From positions 2,170,001-2,234,000 of the forward strand of contig JACGCM010002784.1 of the NCBI GenBank assembly GCA_014058105.1: a DNA stretch of 64,000 nucleotides, read 5' to 3'. The translations under genes and the position numbers were made by a program. Numbering within the stretch: position 1 is the stretch's first letter; each line of letters opens with the position of its first letter. The notes beneath the pieces were generated by a model. The model was not told where the DNA came from and did no database searches. It saw only the letters and a program-made list of their open reading frames with translations. Source of the stretch: Kingdonia uniflora (taxonomy: Eukaryota > Streptophyta > Magnoliopsida > Ranunculales > Circaeasteraceae). Below, one piece after another: positions 10,269 to 20,041 of the stretch.

Positions 10269-11443
10269 CCGTTCCTTACCCAAATGCAACCAAACAAGGT
10301 AGCCCTCTTTAAAAGTACACTCAACCCGATGCTTATCATGGCGAGCCTTATACTTCGCTTGAGTCTTCTTCAACTGTGCTTCAACTGCCTCATGAACCTT
10401 GCATATCCTCTTAATGAAATGCTAAGCTTTAACCTGCTCATCTTCCTCCTTTCCTGACACCGTCTTGTCGCCAAAACTAAATGCCAAATAAAAAGAGCTC
10501 TGCAGCAAGTACCCCATACTAACTTCAAATGGAAACTTCAAAGTGAAACCATGAATAGCCCTGTTAAATGCAAACTGAAGATGCGATAAACTCTCATCCC
10601 AAGTCTTAGGATGCTTAGAATGGAATCCCCATAATAAATGCACCAAAGTGTGATTAACTACCTCTGCTTGCCCGTCAGTCTGTAGATGAAAAACGACACT
10701 TCTCTTCAACTTAGTGTCCATCATCCCTAATAAAGATCTCCAAAAATACCTTAAAAAGTGCATATCCCTATAAGAAATAATAGAAGAAGGGAGCCCAAAA
10801 TACCTCCAGACGTCTCTAAAAGATAATCGCGTTACTCCTTCCTGGTAATAATTTTCTAGCATAGAATGAGAACAATCATCTTGCTGAATCGATCCACCAC
10901 CACAAATAAATAGTCATTCTTACACCTGTTCATGGGCAAACCACCCATAAAATTCATTAAAATGTTCTCCCAAGGTTTACTAGGAACTGACAATGGTAAG
11001 TACAGTCATATCTTCATATTGGAAGACTTCGATGTGCTGCATAGCACGCAACCACGAACCATACGAGCAACATCCGCCTGTATCTTCGGCCATTAAACAT
11101 AACACCAAAAATTCAAAAGAGTCTTTTCAACCCTGAAATGACCTGCCACCCGGGAATAATGTGCCTCTCGAATCTAATACAAACGATCTTCACCCTCTGG
11201 AATACATAGTAAACTGCCCCTGTAAATCAAACCATCCTTCAAAAGATACTCGCCTATCTTATCTTGCAGCAACTTCACGTGAATCATACTGAGCTCCTTA
11301 TCGTCGTCATACCCTGAAACGTACTCAGAAGGAAAAATAGGCTGGATTTGCATAGCTACCAACAAAGTGAAAATAGTTGGTATTGGGGGCCGAGATAACA
11401 TATTAGCCATTTTGATGTCCACTCCTTTCTTATACTTGATCAA
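10269..11443 (-). pseudogene. Chromovirus integrase, N-terminal and core part (broken)
   Basis: The minus strand reads RNase H end to integrase: DIKMANMLSRPP, KDGLIYRGSLLCIPEGEDR, a broken HHCC region (11000-11170), then RDVWRYFGLPSSIISYRDMH, FHLQTDGQAEVVNHTLVHLL and WDESLSHLQFAFNRAIHGFT. After a stop at about 10422 it continues HFIKRICKVHEAVEAQLKKT to LVWLHLGKER. There the Athila insertion cuts it, and the protein resumes at 4056. The FHLQTDGQAEVVN-type motif and the position before the GPY/F module identify integrase. Several stops are present. Confidence 0.85.
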
Positions 11444-11491
11444 TAAGGTAAACTGTTAAAGGTATGACATCCACTTCACATGGTAAGCTTG

Positions 11492-12720
11492 CTATAGCTT
11501 AGACTGCGTAGATAAGAATTGTAATGGATTGTAATTAGAATTTACCACAACCTCCTTCCCCAATAAGTAACTCCGCCAATATTTTATTGATTGATATAAC
11601 GCGTAGAACTCCTTATCGTAGGTAGGATAGTTGCGTACTGCTCCTATAAATATCTCAGAATGATAAGCAACCGGCTTCCCATCCTGTAAAAGGATTGCCC
11701 CCAATGCATAGTCTGACGCATCTATCTCGACCTCAAAAGGCCGCTACAAATTAGGCAATGCTTACATTGGTACATCTGTAATCTTGCGCTTCTGTAACAG
11801 AAAAGTCATCTCATGGTGCTCTTCCCACACAAACTGTACTCCGGTCTTTGTTAAAGAATGTAAAGGTGCGGCTATTTGTGAAAAATGCCAAATAAATTTC
11901 TGTAAGTACTGACAAGAACCCATAAAACTCCTCACTTCCATCACTGTACGCGGTTGAGGTCAATTTGTAATAACCGAGACCTTCTCTGGATCGACCTTAA
12001 GCTCGCCGCCAGTAATAATAAATCCCAATAGACCAGCTTCCTCTTCCCAAACTCGCACTTCTTCCCATTTAGAAAAAGTTGTTGTGATCACAAAATGCCC
12101 AACACTTCGCGTAAATGCCCAAGGTGCTCCTCCTATGAACGACTATTTATTAAGATATCATCCAAATACACAATCATAAAATCACCAATAAAAGTACAAA
12201 GTACCTCACTCATTAACCGCATAAATGTCGTTAGAGCATTGCATAACCCAAAAGGCATCACCAGCCACTCAAATAGTCCTTGTTTGGTCTTGAATGTTGT
12301 CTTCCAAGTATCTTCCTCCCGAATTCTAACTTGATGATAACCCGACTTAAGATACTACTTGGTGAAAAACCGAGCCGTCTGTAACTCATCCAAAAGCTTG
12401 TCAATCCATAGAAGCGGATATCAATTCTTCACTGTAATCTTGTCCAGCGCTCGATAATCTACACACATCCTCCAAGACCCATTCTTCTTCGGCACCAATA
12501 ATACCGGTGAACCATAAGGTGAGCAAATCATATTAATAACTCTTTGCTCTAGGAGTTCATGTACCTGCTTCAAGATCTCATCAGACTCTATAACAGAAGT
12601 CCGATATAACCCAATATTGGGAAGTGGCTCACCATTCACCAAGGTGATATCATGCTCCACATCCCTTTTGCGCGGCATCCCTTCTATACCCAGAAACAAG
12701 TCTTCATACTCCCTTTACAA
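11492..12720 (-). pseudogene. Chromovirus reverse transcriptase and RNase H (broken)
   Basis: RT on the minus strand starts near 12699 ([31 protein letters not shown]), passes [20 protein letters not shown] and [23 protein letters not shown] at about 12250, and the catalytic box [13 protein letters not shown] at about 12150-12185, which is intact. Thumb and RNase H follow (VRSFMGSCQYLQKFIWHF, GAILLQDGKPVAYHSE, NYPTYDKEFYALYQSIKYW). At least four stops or shifts lie between 12420 and 11500. The order RT-RH-INT is that of Ty3/gypsy. Confidence 0.9.
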
Positions 12721-13107
12721 CTTCCCCATATTGATTTGTTGCTTAAGAGACATTGCCAAAGTAGACAACACCGTAGCCGACAGACCCTCTTAAACCGGTC
12801 GCACCAACAACAATACAAATTTACCGCTCACATTGACCAACCTCCCCGCCTGAGTCGCCGTTACTAAATTATTGGTAGTAATATGTTTCTTGCACGCATT
12901 GATATGAAAATCCATCCCATCCGTCACAAGACGATACTTAAGAGCTCTACCATAAATGATTGCATCTCGGTCCCAAAGATAAGGGCTACCCTAGATGACT
13001 TGACACACGTCTAACGGAACTACCTCACATCTCACTTCGTCAATAAACTTCTCAGTAATTGCAAACTTGAACGTACACTGCTTAGTGATCTTCAACTCCT
13101 CGTCTTT

Positions 13108-13356
13108 CTAAATCTTACCCAAACCATACGGCTTAGGATGAGCCACAGTAACCAAACCCATCTTCTTTACCATCGCCTCAGAAATTAAATTCTTCTGACT
13201 ACCCAGATCAATGATGGCCTTGACTACACTCTGCTTTACTTGAATGCTGACAAAAAGTAGTTCTTCTCGACTAGCCTCGTCGATAGCTATAGGTTGCTCG
13301 AACATTAGAGTAAGCTTAGGATTTGGCTTATCTAAATTTAAAAGATCCACAATCAT
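13108..13356 (-). pseudogene. Chromovirus aspartic protease region
   Basis: Minus-strand frame FVSIQVKQSVVKAIIDLGSQ then KNLISEAMVKKMGL. The normal D-(T/S)-G active-site triplet appears as DLGS, so the catalytic motif is altered. It lies between the gag zinc knuckle (about 13440) and RT, as expected. Confidence 0.75.
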
Positions 13357-13399
13357 TGTGGCTAGTGTACGTTTCTCCTTCTTGCCCTTCTCCTCCTTC

Positions 13400-14478
13400 G
13401 GCCGAAGCTCCGGGCAAAGTTTCTAATATCTATCTGAATTGTGCCCATTAGCCTTATAATGACTACAGATAATCCCCTTGGATGAAGACCCCTCCCCTTT
13501 GGACTCCCCTTTCTGATCATTCTTCCAATTAGACTTATACCCTAACTTACTCTTGTCGTCTTTCTTGTCCCTCTCCAAGTACTTGCCTTCAATGACAATT
13601 GTTTTAGCGGTAGCATCTTCGATATTTTCTACATTAAAGAGCTTTAATTCTTTTCAAATGGACCTCGACAAACCTCCCGTATATTTTATGAACACCTCGT
13701 ACTCATCCACATCAATATCCAAAACCAACTCATGGTTATGAAACTCCGTAGTAAATTGTTGTACGGATTGCCCAAACCTTTGGCATAAATTGTGCCATTT
13801 ATACAATCGCTCATGTTCATACCCAATTGGGTAAAATTGTTTCCTCACCAAAACCTTGAATACTTTTCAACTCAGACTTCCTACATCGTGGCATTTCCGA
13901 TAGGATTTCCACCACGTTAGTGAATGACTTGCGAATTTTAAAGTAGAGAAATAAATTTTATGAGTGTTAGAATAATTATAAACAGAAAAATAGGTCTCTA
14001 ACCTATCTAACTAATTATCCAACTTCTCGACATTGACGGAACCATCAAATACCAAAATTTTAATCTTAAATTCAATACGAAGATTACGCATAGGATTCAT
14101 TGACTTACCAAAACCTGGGCGCTCCTTGACGGAATTAGCATCACTAGGATCACTATCTATCTCCGTATTATCCTCGTCTCCATCCATCTCCATAACCCCT
14201 TTCTTCCTCGAGCGGCCTCGCCGTTGAGAGCGACCTCATCATTTTACCAAAGTGGAAGCCTTTGTGAGATTTGTGAGACGCAATTGTTCTACTAACTCCC
14301 ATACAGTACAAGTTAGGCCAGAAACTGTCATTTCCAAAATTATGAGTCGATCGTTGTAATTGCCCATCTCCAAATTGTTATTCTTCTTCGAATTAAGTTT
14401 ACGATAAATCTTCAACGGACTCACTAGCTTCTCATTTGTTTGTTTGAGGCGGTCACGTGCAGAGACCATAAACCACAA
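13400..14478 (-). pseudogene. Chromovirus gag (broken)
   Basis: The minus strand starts near 14478 (MWFMVSARDRLKQTNEKL). It then has an acidic linker (EMDGDEDNTEIDSDPSDANS), the gag core (IKILVFDGSVNVEKLDN, VRKQFYPIGYEHERLYKWHN, CQRFGQSVQQFTTEFHNHEL) and a zinc-knuckle position reading ICSHYKANGHNSDRY-stop. There two cysteines of the CCHC motif have become tyrosine. The polypeptide coats genomic RNA in the particle. Frames are broken near 14011, 13850 and 13420. Confidence 0.85.
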
Positions 14479-14504
14479 TCAGCCCCCGAAGATTATAACT
14501 AGAA

Positions 14505-14515
14505 CTCTGATACCA
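14505..14515 (-). other. Primer binding site, tRNA-iMet type
   Basis: The minus strand reads TGGTATCAGAG starting 2 nt inside the 5' LTR (end ...TGTGGATTA, then AG, then the PBS). This is the usual plant initiator-methionine PBS. Confidence 0.9.
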
Positions 14516-14517
14516 CT

Positions 14518-15072
14518 TAATCCACAATACGATAAAGAAAGCCTAGTTAGCTGAAAAAGTACAAAAAACACCAAAATTGGTTGGGAAAAATCACTTCAAA
14601 GGGCTTCAATTGCTTTAAAACGAAGTTAATTACAATGAATTACTCTAAACCTTAAGCTTCTTTCTCAAAACTCTTATTGAACTAACATAGATCTAGAAAA
14701 ATAACTTAAGTCCCCTTTATATATGAGGGAATTAAAAATACCAGATAGAACAGATCTCGAGGTAATTGCATGCCTTAAAATAACAACCTACGCCAAGCTC
14801 GTTCGAACGGCATCCAAGCCCGTTCGAACGACTTTACGCTATTTGGTCTAAAACCCTAGAAACTTGACAACTCATTCAAACGGCATCCAGGCTCGTTCAA
14901 ACGAGATTTGTCTGTGGGCCAAATTCCAGAGAGGATGAAAAGGGGTCGTTCAAACAAAAAATTGAGTCGTTCGAATGACTTGGGTTTCCTGGGATAAATT
15001 CCAGAGAGTATGAAAAGGGTCATTCAAACTACTTTACTAAAACCTCAAATGTTCCTAGATCCTCCTGGATCA
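14518..15072 (-). repeat. Chromovirus 5' LTR
   Basis: 555 bp. On the minus strand it starts TGATCCAGGAGGATCTAGG and ends GTATTGTGGATTA. It matches the 3' LTR at 2415-3611 minus its insertion. The U3 half has seven palindrome-like TCGTTCGAACGA variants between 14799 and 15040. Confidence 0.9.
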
Positions 15073-15310
15073 CTTATCCCCAATAACTATGTGGCTTCTA
15101 AGAACATAAAGTATCCTTTTGTATATTGTAGTAAGTTTTTTCTCCACGTTTGCAGAGGATCTACGTGGAGATAAATAAGTAAAATGCAGTTTCTCCCCAC
15201 CCTCATCAACAAATGAAACACGAATAAAATTATTAATAACTTTATGGTAATTGCTTAACACTCGATTCGAAATAATAACCTCCGGGGCAATGAAGACTTG
15301 TCAGAATATA
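15073..15310 (-). pseudogene. RNA-dependent RNA polymerase (RDR) exon, upstream half
   Basis: The minus strand reads VFIAPEVIISNRVLSNYHK, then NNFIRVSFVDEGGEKLHF, TYLSPRRSSANVEKK and YKRILYVLRSHIVIGDK, ending at the chromovirus insertion. The 'GPE.N.SNRV' and 'FLRV(S/T)FVDE' blocks are hallmarks of plant RDRs. The next residues, KFEFLAFSSSQ, are on the other side of the element at 2409. The first five bases (15073-15077) are the right CTTAT duplication. Upstream exons are not convincingly visible: an open stretch to about 15420 (LYDKTYILT) is shifted by one base relative to this frame, so the boundary near 15310 is either a splice acceptor or a frameshift. Confidence 0.8.
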
Positions 15311-16024
15311 CGTCTTGTCATAAAGAATAACCGTACGACAACAAAACTCACTAGTTTGGATAGTGGCGTCCACTTCTATTAATGATCCTTGTTTGTAATA
15401 GCTTGCAATAAGAGTTACCACATTCTGCAGTACAAATGTATAAGCAGTTCATTAAAACAAGCAATGTATGTGTCGCACCCAAATAATCTCAGCAAAATGA
15501 ATTAGGGCAAAAAGTTCTAGTTTTTATATCAAAAAATGTTTGATATGGCCAAAGTGAATTTCGGTCTATAGGATGAACAAGTAATAATTGAAATGTAAAA
15601 ATAGTTAAATGAACCACAAAACCCACAATGAATTTTGGTCTTTAGACTAACTTGGAAGATTTCCTTTGAAGAAATACAATGAAAAGAGAATGTATTGTTG
15701 CTAGCGATGAATCGAATTAAGGCAATTATAGAGTTGATCATGCTGCAGCTTCAACCATTGATAAAACTCGCTATGGATCATAATACAACTGATCTTCAAT
15801 CATAACATAGCTAATTTTTTGTGAGATTGAAACCCAATTTAACAATTTTTGTAAATTTTGGCGCAATTGCTTCAGTACAAATCTCTCTAATACTAATTTG
15901 CGTCTCTTAATTGAAAATGAGAGAAGAGAGTGAAATTACTACAGTTTGTAAAAGGAGCAAGGGACTTTCGAAAGAATAAAGCGAGTTCATTAGTTAACTT
16001 CGTGAGAGAGAGGAGACGTGAGAT
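15311..16024. other. No gene recognised (upstream of the RDR fragment)
   Basis: AT-rich sequence with short minus-strand frames and no domain I can name. It may contain degraded RDR exons or 5' sequence. Confidence 0.4.
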
Positions 16025-16461
16025 TGTTGGAGAGAAACGAGGAGTGCCTAACCGTTGTCTGCTGCCTTAGTCGTTCAAACGAAGTTGATAGTCGTTCGAA
16101 TGACCTGTTGACACCCCCATGAATTTTGGCTCTGAAGCCTAAGTCGTTCAAACGACTTCATATGCCGTTCGAACGACCATTGTTGAACCCCCAGGAATTT
16201 TGGCCCAAACAAAAATTTCGTTCGAACAACTTTATATTTCATTCGAACAAAATCTGGGAACTCTATTTTTTTATGGTTTTTAAACCACTTGATTGCCTCG
16301 AGATTTGGGCGACTGTAAAGAGTTTCCTTAGTATATAAAGGGAAACATATTCTTTTAGAGCCATCCTTTAACAATCCTTTGGTGAGAACATTAGGGGAGG
16401 ATTTCTTGAGTGAGAACCTCTAATGGGTTTTTGAGTGATTGTAATCAAGATCTTGAATAAA

Positions 16462-16507
<46 letters not shown>

Positions 16508-16545
16508 CGGTAGACGTAGGCAATTTTCTGAACCACCTTAAAAGT
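16025..16545 (+). mobile_element. LTR-like fragment with palindrome array
   Basis: Begins TGTTGGAGAG and carries six palindrome variants (16071-16250) around two copies of the phrase AATTTTGGCYC. It then has a TATA box (AGTATATAAAGGG, about 16330), a (TC)n leader, and the phrase GTAGACGTAGGCAATTTTCTGAACCACC, which resembles the downstream part of Copia LTRs. The 3' terminus and any target duplication were not found, so the borders are approximate. Confidence 0.5.
16464..16504 (+). repeat. (TC)n microsatellite
   Basis: About 20 uninterrupted TC dinucleotides within the leader of the LTR-like fragment, just downstream of its TATA box. Confidence 0.95.
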
Positions 16546-16623
16546 AATACCCAACTTTTTAACTTTAATAGCATAAGATCATAATTTTGTATATTTTTTT
16601 ATTGTTAACAAAACATATATTAA

Positions 16624-16805
16624 TTAAATAGGGGCTACAAGTTTCATAAAATTATTCGCCAAAACCGGCATATTACAGAATATGGAGGGATAAGAGGCAC
16701 CCCATAATGCTAAAACATGTGCGTCGTAATTTAAAGTTCGACAAATATATGACCAAAAGAAATTCATGAAACACAACAAATTATACAGGATCTCTGATGC
16801 CATGG
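16624..16805 (-). pseudogene. Possible RNase H-type tail of a LINE or related element
   Basis: The minus-strand frame includes CFMNFFWSYICRTLNYDAHV then LALWGASYPSIFC. A basic or aromatic phrase followed by 'N-x-x-AH-x-LA' is typical of the RNase H domain that ends many plant non-LTR elements. Only about 55 residues are present and the upstream side is cut by a MITE at 16806, so the assignment is tentative. Confidence 0.35.
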
Positions 16806-16808
16806 TAA

Positions 16809-17239
16809 GAGCATCCACAGCAATAGGGTGGGTGGATTCACCCAAAATTAGGGTGGATTCAATCCACCCCAATCCACCACACAGCCGTCCAAATTAAAAT
16901 CTAGGTGAATATCACTAAACGCAGTTTTGAACTGTGCGGCTTCATCAACGTCCATGATCTAGCCACGTATCTCCATCATTAACGTCCATCACATACGCAT
17001 TGTTGAATGATGAAGAGTGTCATCATATAATTTGTTTATTGCCTACGCACAGTTTAGAATTGCACGGCATCAATCTGCCAAAAATCTACCCAGAGGGTGG
17101 AGAGACCACCCCCGGGGGGGTTTTGGGTGGACAACTCAGCTGCTCCACCTAGCTGTTATGGGGTGGATTGGGGTAGAGGAGGGTGAAGGATGGTTTTTAC
17201 CTCGCCACCTCATCCTTCACCTAGATGTTGCAGGTGCTC
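16809..17239. mobile_element. MITE with TAA target duplication (PIF/Harbinger-like)
   Basis: 431 bp flanked by TAA on both sides (16806-16808 and 17240-17242). The ends are imperfect inverted repeats: GAGCATCCACAGCAATAGGG at the left and, reading inward from the right, GAGCACCTGCAACATCTAGG. The interior is unusually GC-rich with repeated GGTGGA. No transposase is encoded. The TWA duplication suggests Harbinger-type mobilisation. Confidence 0.7.
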
Positions 17240-17242
17240 TAA

Positions 17243-17714
17243 GAATCATGTGAAATTAATCCAAATACTAAATATAACATAATAATGTAGACTCTCAAAG
17301 ACGATAAATAGTGAAAACATTTATAAAAATAAGAGGCTAAGAGGAACACAAATTTGAAAGTGGGACTATAGCATTAGTTATTATAAATGTATCACATATT
17401 AATTTTACATTTTAAAATTAATTTAATGTTAATTATTTATGGCTTGGTTATGTCAATTCAGTATTTTACTAATACCAATTGCCCTTAAAAGGTTTAGAAC
17501 CCCAAAAAAATCATGATATATTACATAAATTGCATAAAAAGATTAGGGATATTCATATGTGACTTTATCATATATTAAAGGTACGGGATATTCCTATGAT
17601 GGTAAAGACAATAGAAAACAATATTCTTTAAAACGACTTTATGTATTAATAGAAATGATGTTACAAGAGAGAGAGGGGGCTATAGCCTGACCTCAAAGAA
17701 AAAGAAAAATAAAA
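17243..17714. other. No gene recognised
   Basis: AT-rich intergenic sequence with no support for coding or for repeat ends. Confidence 0.5.
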
Positions 17715-17993
17715 AGAAAAAGAAAATAAAGTACATCATCAACTCCTATAATTGCCATAACCATCTTGTAGCCTTCCTTAACCTTCTCAAAAATCTCATC
17801 AGTTATCTCGCAATCAACTCTAATATTGTCTTATCATGGTATTTGGGATTCACACATATTCAGTAACACCAATCTTCTTCGTTTCTTTGAACCTATTAGG
17901 ATTCAAGTCAACACCAATAACCCTTAAAACCCACGAAGCTCCTTCAGTCGTAGTAAAGCCTATAGAGATTCCACAACTGAGAATACAAAACAT
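17715..17993 (-). pseudogene. Alcohol dehydrogenase (ADH1-type) pseudogene fragment
   Basis: The minus strand reads CILSCGISIGF, then EGASWVLRVIGVDLNPNRF, KETKKIGVTEYV, and after a one-base shift NPKYHDKTILELI, then EITDEIFEKVKEG. These match the ADH1 segments CILSCGIsTG, the Rossmann-fold 'GA.r.IGVDLNp.Rf..AKkfGvTe.vNPkdhdk'. About 35 residues between SIG and EGAS (the GxGxxG nucleotide-binding loop) are missing. A pyrimidine-poor acceptor (TTTCTACAG) precedes the first block, suggesting a genomic rather than retroposed origin. At least two frameshifts make it non-functional. Confidence 0.75.
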
Positions 17994-18393
17994 ACCTGTA
18001 GAAATTTTCTATCATCGAAATCCAAAACCAAGATGTCAAAACCAAGATATAGCAAGATGAGATCATAACTTACTTAACATCATAACCAAATGCTTCATGT
18101 TGGGCTCATGAACATAAAAGAAATTCAATATTTATATTTATATATCATTCAGACAAAAATGCCAAATTTTATTACAGTAACACAATAAAATTCAGAATCA
18201 AGAAGTTCTTCTATCAATCTGACATAAATCATAGAAGGGTTAATATATTTATAAGAGGTACTCCATATTTGATTCACCAGAGTTGATTCCCCTCGTTAAT
18301 ATCATACTAACATATACATAATTTAATTCTAACAAAAACTCTCGCATTTAGGAAGACGAGAGAACCTAAGGACATTTTTCTTTTGGTCAAAAA

Positions 18394-18591
18394 TCATCTG
18401 AGCCTTCTGGCTTCTCTTTCCGACTCCATTAGGGCAAGAATGTACCCTACACAAATAGGTCCCTTCACATTCCTCATGATCTGACAGCTTTCATCACCCA
18501 AAAACTTGACTCTGACTTGGGTCACCTGACCTCGAGATCCAGTTCGTCCAATTACATTGATCACCACAGCTAGCTTCACACCAGAATCCAT
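18394..18591 (-). CDS. Ribosomal protein S28e-like (RPS28), diverged copy
   Basis: A complete 65-residue minus-strand frame. It starts [20 protein letters not shown], passes [13 protein letters not shown] and [18 protein letters not shown], and ends [10 protein letters not shown]. Length and both ends match eukaryotic RPS28, a small-subunit protein near the mRNA exit. I chose the second methionine (18589-18591), because the family starts there and a splice acceptor (TTCTTAACAG) lies just upstream, consistent with a 5'UTR intron. Replacements at normally constant positions (for example GPVREGDVL reads GPICVGYIL, and VKHA reads VKLA) suggest relaxed constraint. It could be a decaying paralog or a gene fragment carried by a transposon, although the frame is open. 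Confidence 0.75.
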   Translation of the reverse strand: MDSGVKLAVVINVIGRTGSRGQVTQVRVKFLGDESCQIMRNVKGPICVGYILALMESEREARRLR

Positions 18592-19626
18592 TCTTCCTGT
18601 TAAGAAAGAATCCAAAAGTGGCATTGTTAGATAAAAACAACATGAAGGATTTTAGAACGAAAAAAATACACATTTACTAGTATTGTTTTCAAACAATTCA
18701 TCAATATTAATTTATGGAGTTAGGTTTGTGTCATCAGGAAATACCATTGTACTCTTTAGATCTACGACAAAAACTTTAGAGAGCATTTAATTCAAACTGA
18801 GACTCAATCCAAGTATCAAGATATTAACATGAAAAAATTAACAATTGCAGATGTAATCAGTCAAATTCAAATTCAAAAGCAAGAAATTAACAAACAATGC
18901 AAGGATTTGTTTGTGGAGGCCTCAGATTATCATAAATATTATATCACAGAATTCAAACAATGTAGGCAATACATATGAGCATAGAAATTCTCATACAATG
19001 TAGGCAATGTAGGCAATAAATATTATAGCCATGGGTTGTGATGAAACCAAATGCTCCACTTCGGTCGGACTGGAAGAAAAAATACAGATGTCCACATGTA
19101 TAGCTGATTCCACCCATAATTATCAGGGAGCATATTTACCAAAGTCAAACAAGCATGTTAAGAAAACTTATTAGGTACTCTGCAAATCTGTGATTATATT
19201 TAGAATATAATCTATGTTCCAAGTGGTACCAACAAGGCCTAATACAAAAAGTATTGTCTCATCTCATCAACTAGTTGCTAAAGCTATTGGCAACCCATAT
19301 CCTAACATTTGAAGGAAATATATATTCAGAGATTGCATCTTTAACATGAAAGATAGAATCTAATGACTCAAGTAGGGTGATTATAGACGTCAAAAGGGCT
19401 AAGTTCTGCAGTGGTACCGGAAGGCATATTATCAACTAATATCTCATCTACTAGAGCGAATGGAAACCAAGTCATAAACTGTGGAAAGTTAAAACATATC
19501 AAGAGATTTTGCATCTTCAATGTGAAAGATAGAAATCAAAGGCTTCAATTAAAAAGACTAAGTAATATCATAGAAACGAAAGCTAAGTAGTGAAAAACAT
19601 ATATAAGGTGGTTGTACGTACATTAC
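18592..19626. other. No gene recognised
   Basis: AT-rich spacer between the RPS28-like frame and the NPH3 exon. The next NPH3 exon expected downstream on the minus strand is not visible here. Confidence 0.5.
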
Positions 19627-19809
19627 CCTTAAGTAAATGTCAATCGCTTTGTATAGATCATCATGCTCGATCCTAGCAAAATCTGGTATAGCTTCTGCAA
19701 TCAACTTCATTAAAGGCAGATTAACATCTCGAGCAATCTCCTGAAGATATCCATCCACAAGTTTTGCCACCCTTAGTTTTGAGCTATGTGATGCAGAATC
19801 TAAAACTAC
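19627..19809 (-). pseudogene. NPH3-domain protein, single exon fragment
   Basis: An open 61-codon exon in phase 0, bounded by an acceptor (TTTATAG) and a donor (G|GTAATG). It reads VVLDSASHSSKLRVAKLVDG then YLQEIARDVNLPLMKLIAEA, IPDFARIEHDDLYKAIDIYL. This is the conserved heart of the plant NPH3 family (BTB-NPH3 substrate adaptors in light signalling and polarity), where 'K.VDGYL.EIA.D.NL' and 'IPD.AR..HD.LYRAIDIYLK' are invariant. Two residues are missing between MKLI and AEAIP relative to the usual 'FIALAE'. No BTB or later NPH3 exons are found, so it is an isolated fragment. Confidence 0.8.
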
Positions 19810-19885
19810 CTATAAACAAAATGCATATTTTCAGGTAAAGTGAGGGTGAAGCAGACATACATGAATACCGCTTACTAGTGCAATT

Positions 19886-20041
19886 CTAAATATTATCAGG
19901 AGGATAAAGATACATGTCTCGCATGAAACCAGAAGCCTTTTTTCTCTTTCCTACCCTCCATCTCCATTTATCACAAGGACGAGGAAAATCTACAGGAACA
20001 TAAGGTAGACCTTCCCCTTTGGCCTGTGCTGATACTGGCAT
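19886..20041 (-). pseudogene. Unnamed plant protein fragment (GEGLPYVPVDFP motif)
   Basis: A 51-codon minus-strand frame: MPVSAQAKGEGLPYVPVDFP, then RPCDKWRWRVGKRKKASGFM and RDMYLYPPDNI, stop. The pattern 'GEGLPY.P.D.P.PGD.W.WR.GKR...G...DRYLY.P' recalls an uncharacterised plant domain (possibly DUF7081); I am not sure of the number. It is about 75 bp upstream (in minus-strand sense) of the NPH3 exon, but the two do not belong to one known protein. Confidence 0.45.

Larger units (their letters stand above)
2415..15072 (-). mobile_element. Chromovirus Ty3/gypsy retrotransposon (Reina-like), 12.66 kb with nested insertions
   Basis: Minus-strand element. The 5' LTR is 14518-15072, a tRNA-iMet-type PBS (TGGTATCAGAG) lies 2 nt inside it, gag-protease-RT-RNaseH-integrase-chromodomain run leftward, a purine-rich tract abuts the 3' LTR, and the 3' LTR is 2415-3611. 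CTTAT target duplications flank it. The LTR termini are TGATCCA...TGGATTA, so the 3' dinucleotide is TA instead of CA. The C-terminal segment after integrase (VLESFRVGKKGQLPSK... W...) resembles the chromodomain-type tail of plant chromoviruses. Two later insertions lie inside it: a solo LTR (2677-3294) and a rearranged Athila element (4058-10268). Stops and frameshifts throughout show it is dead. Confidence 0.9.

Noticed and set aside
16464..16504. (TC)n tract as a regulatory GAGA element
   Set aside because: Simple microsatellite in an LTR leader; nothing supports a specific regulatory role.
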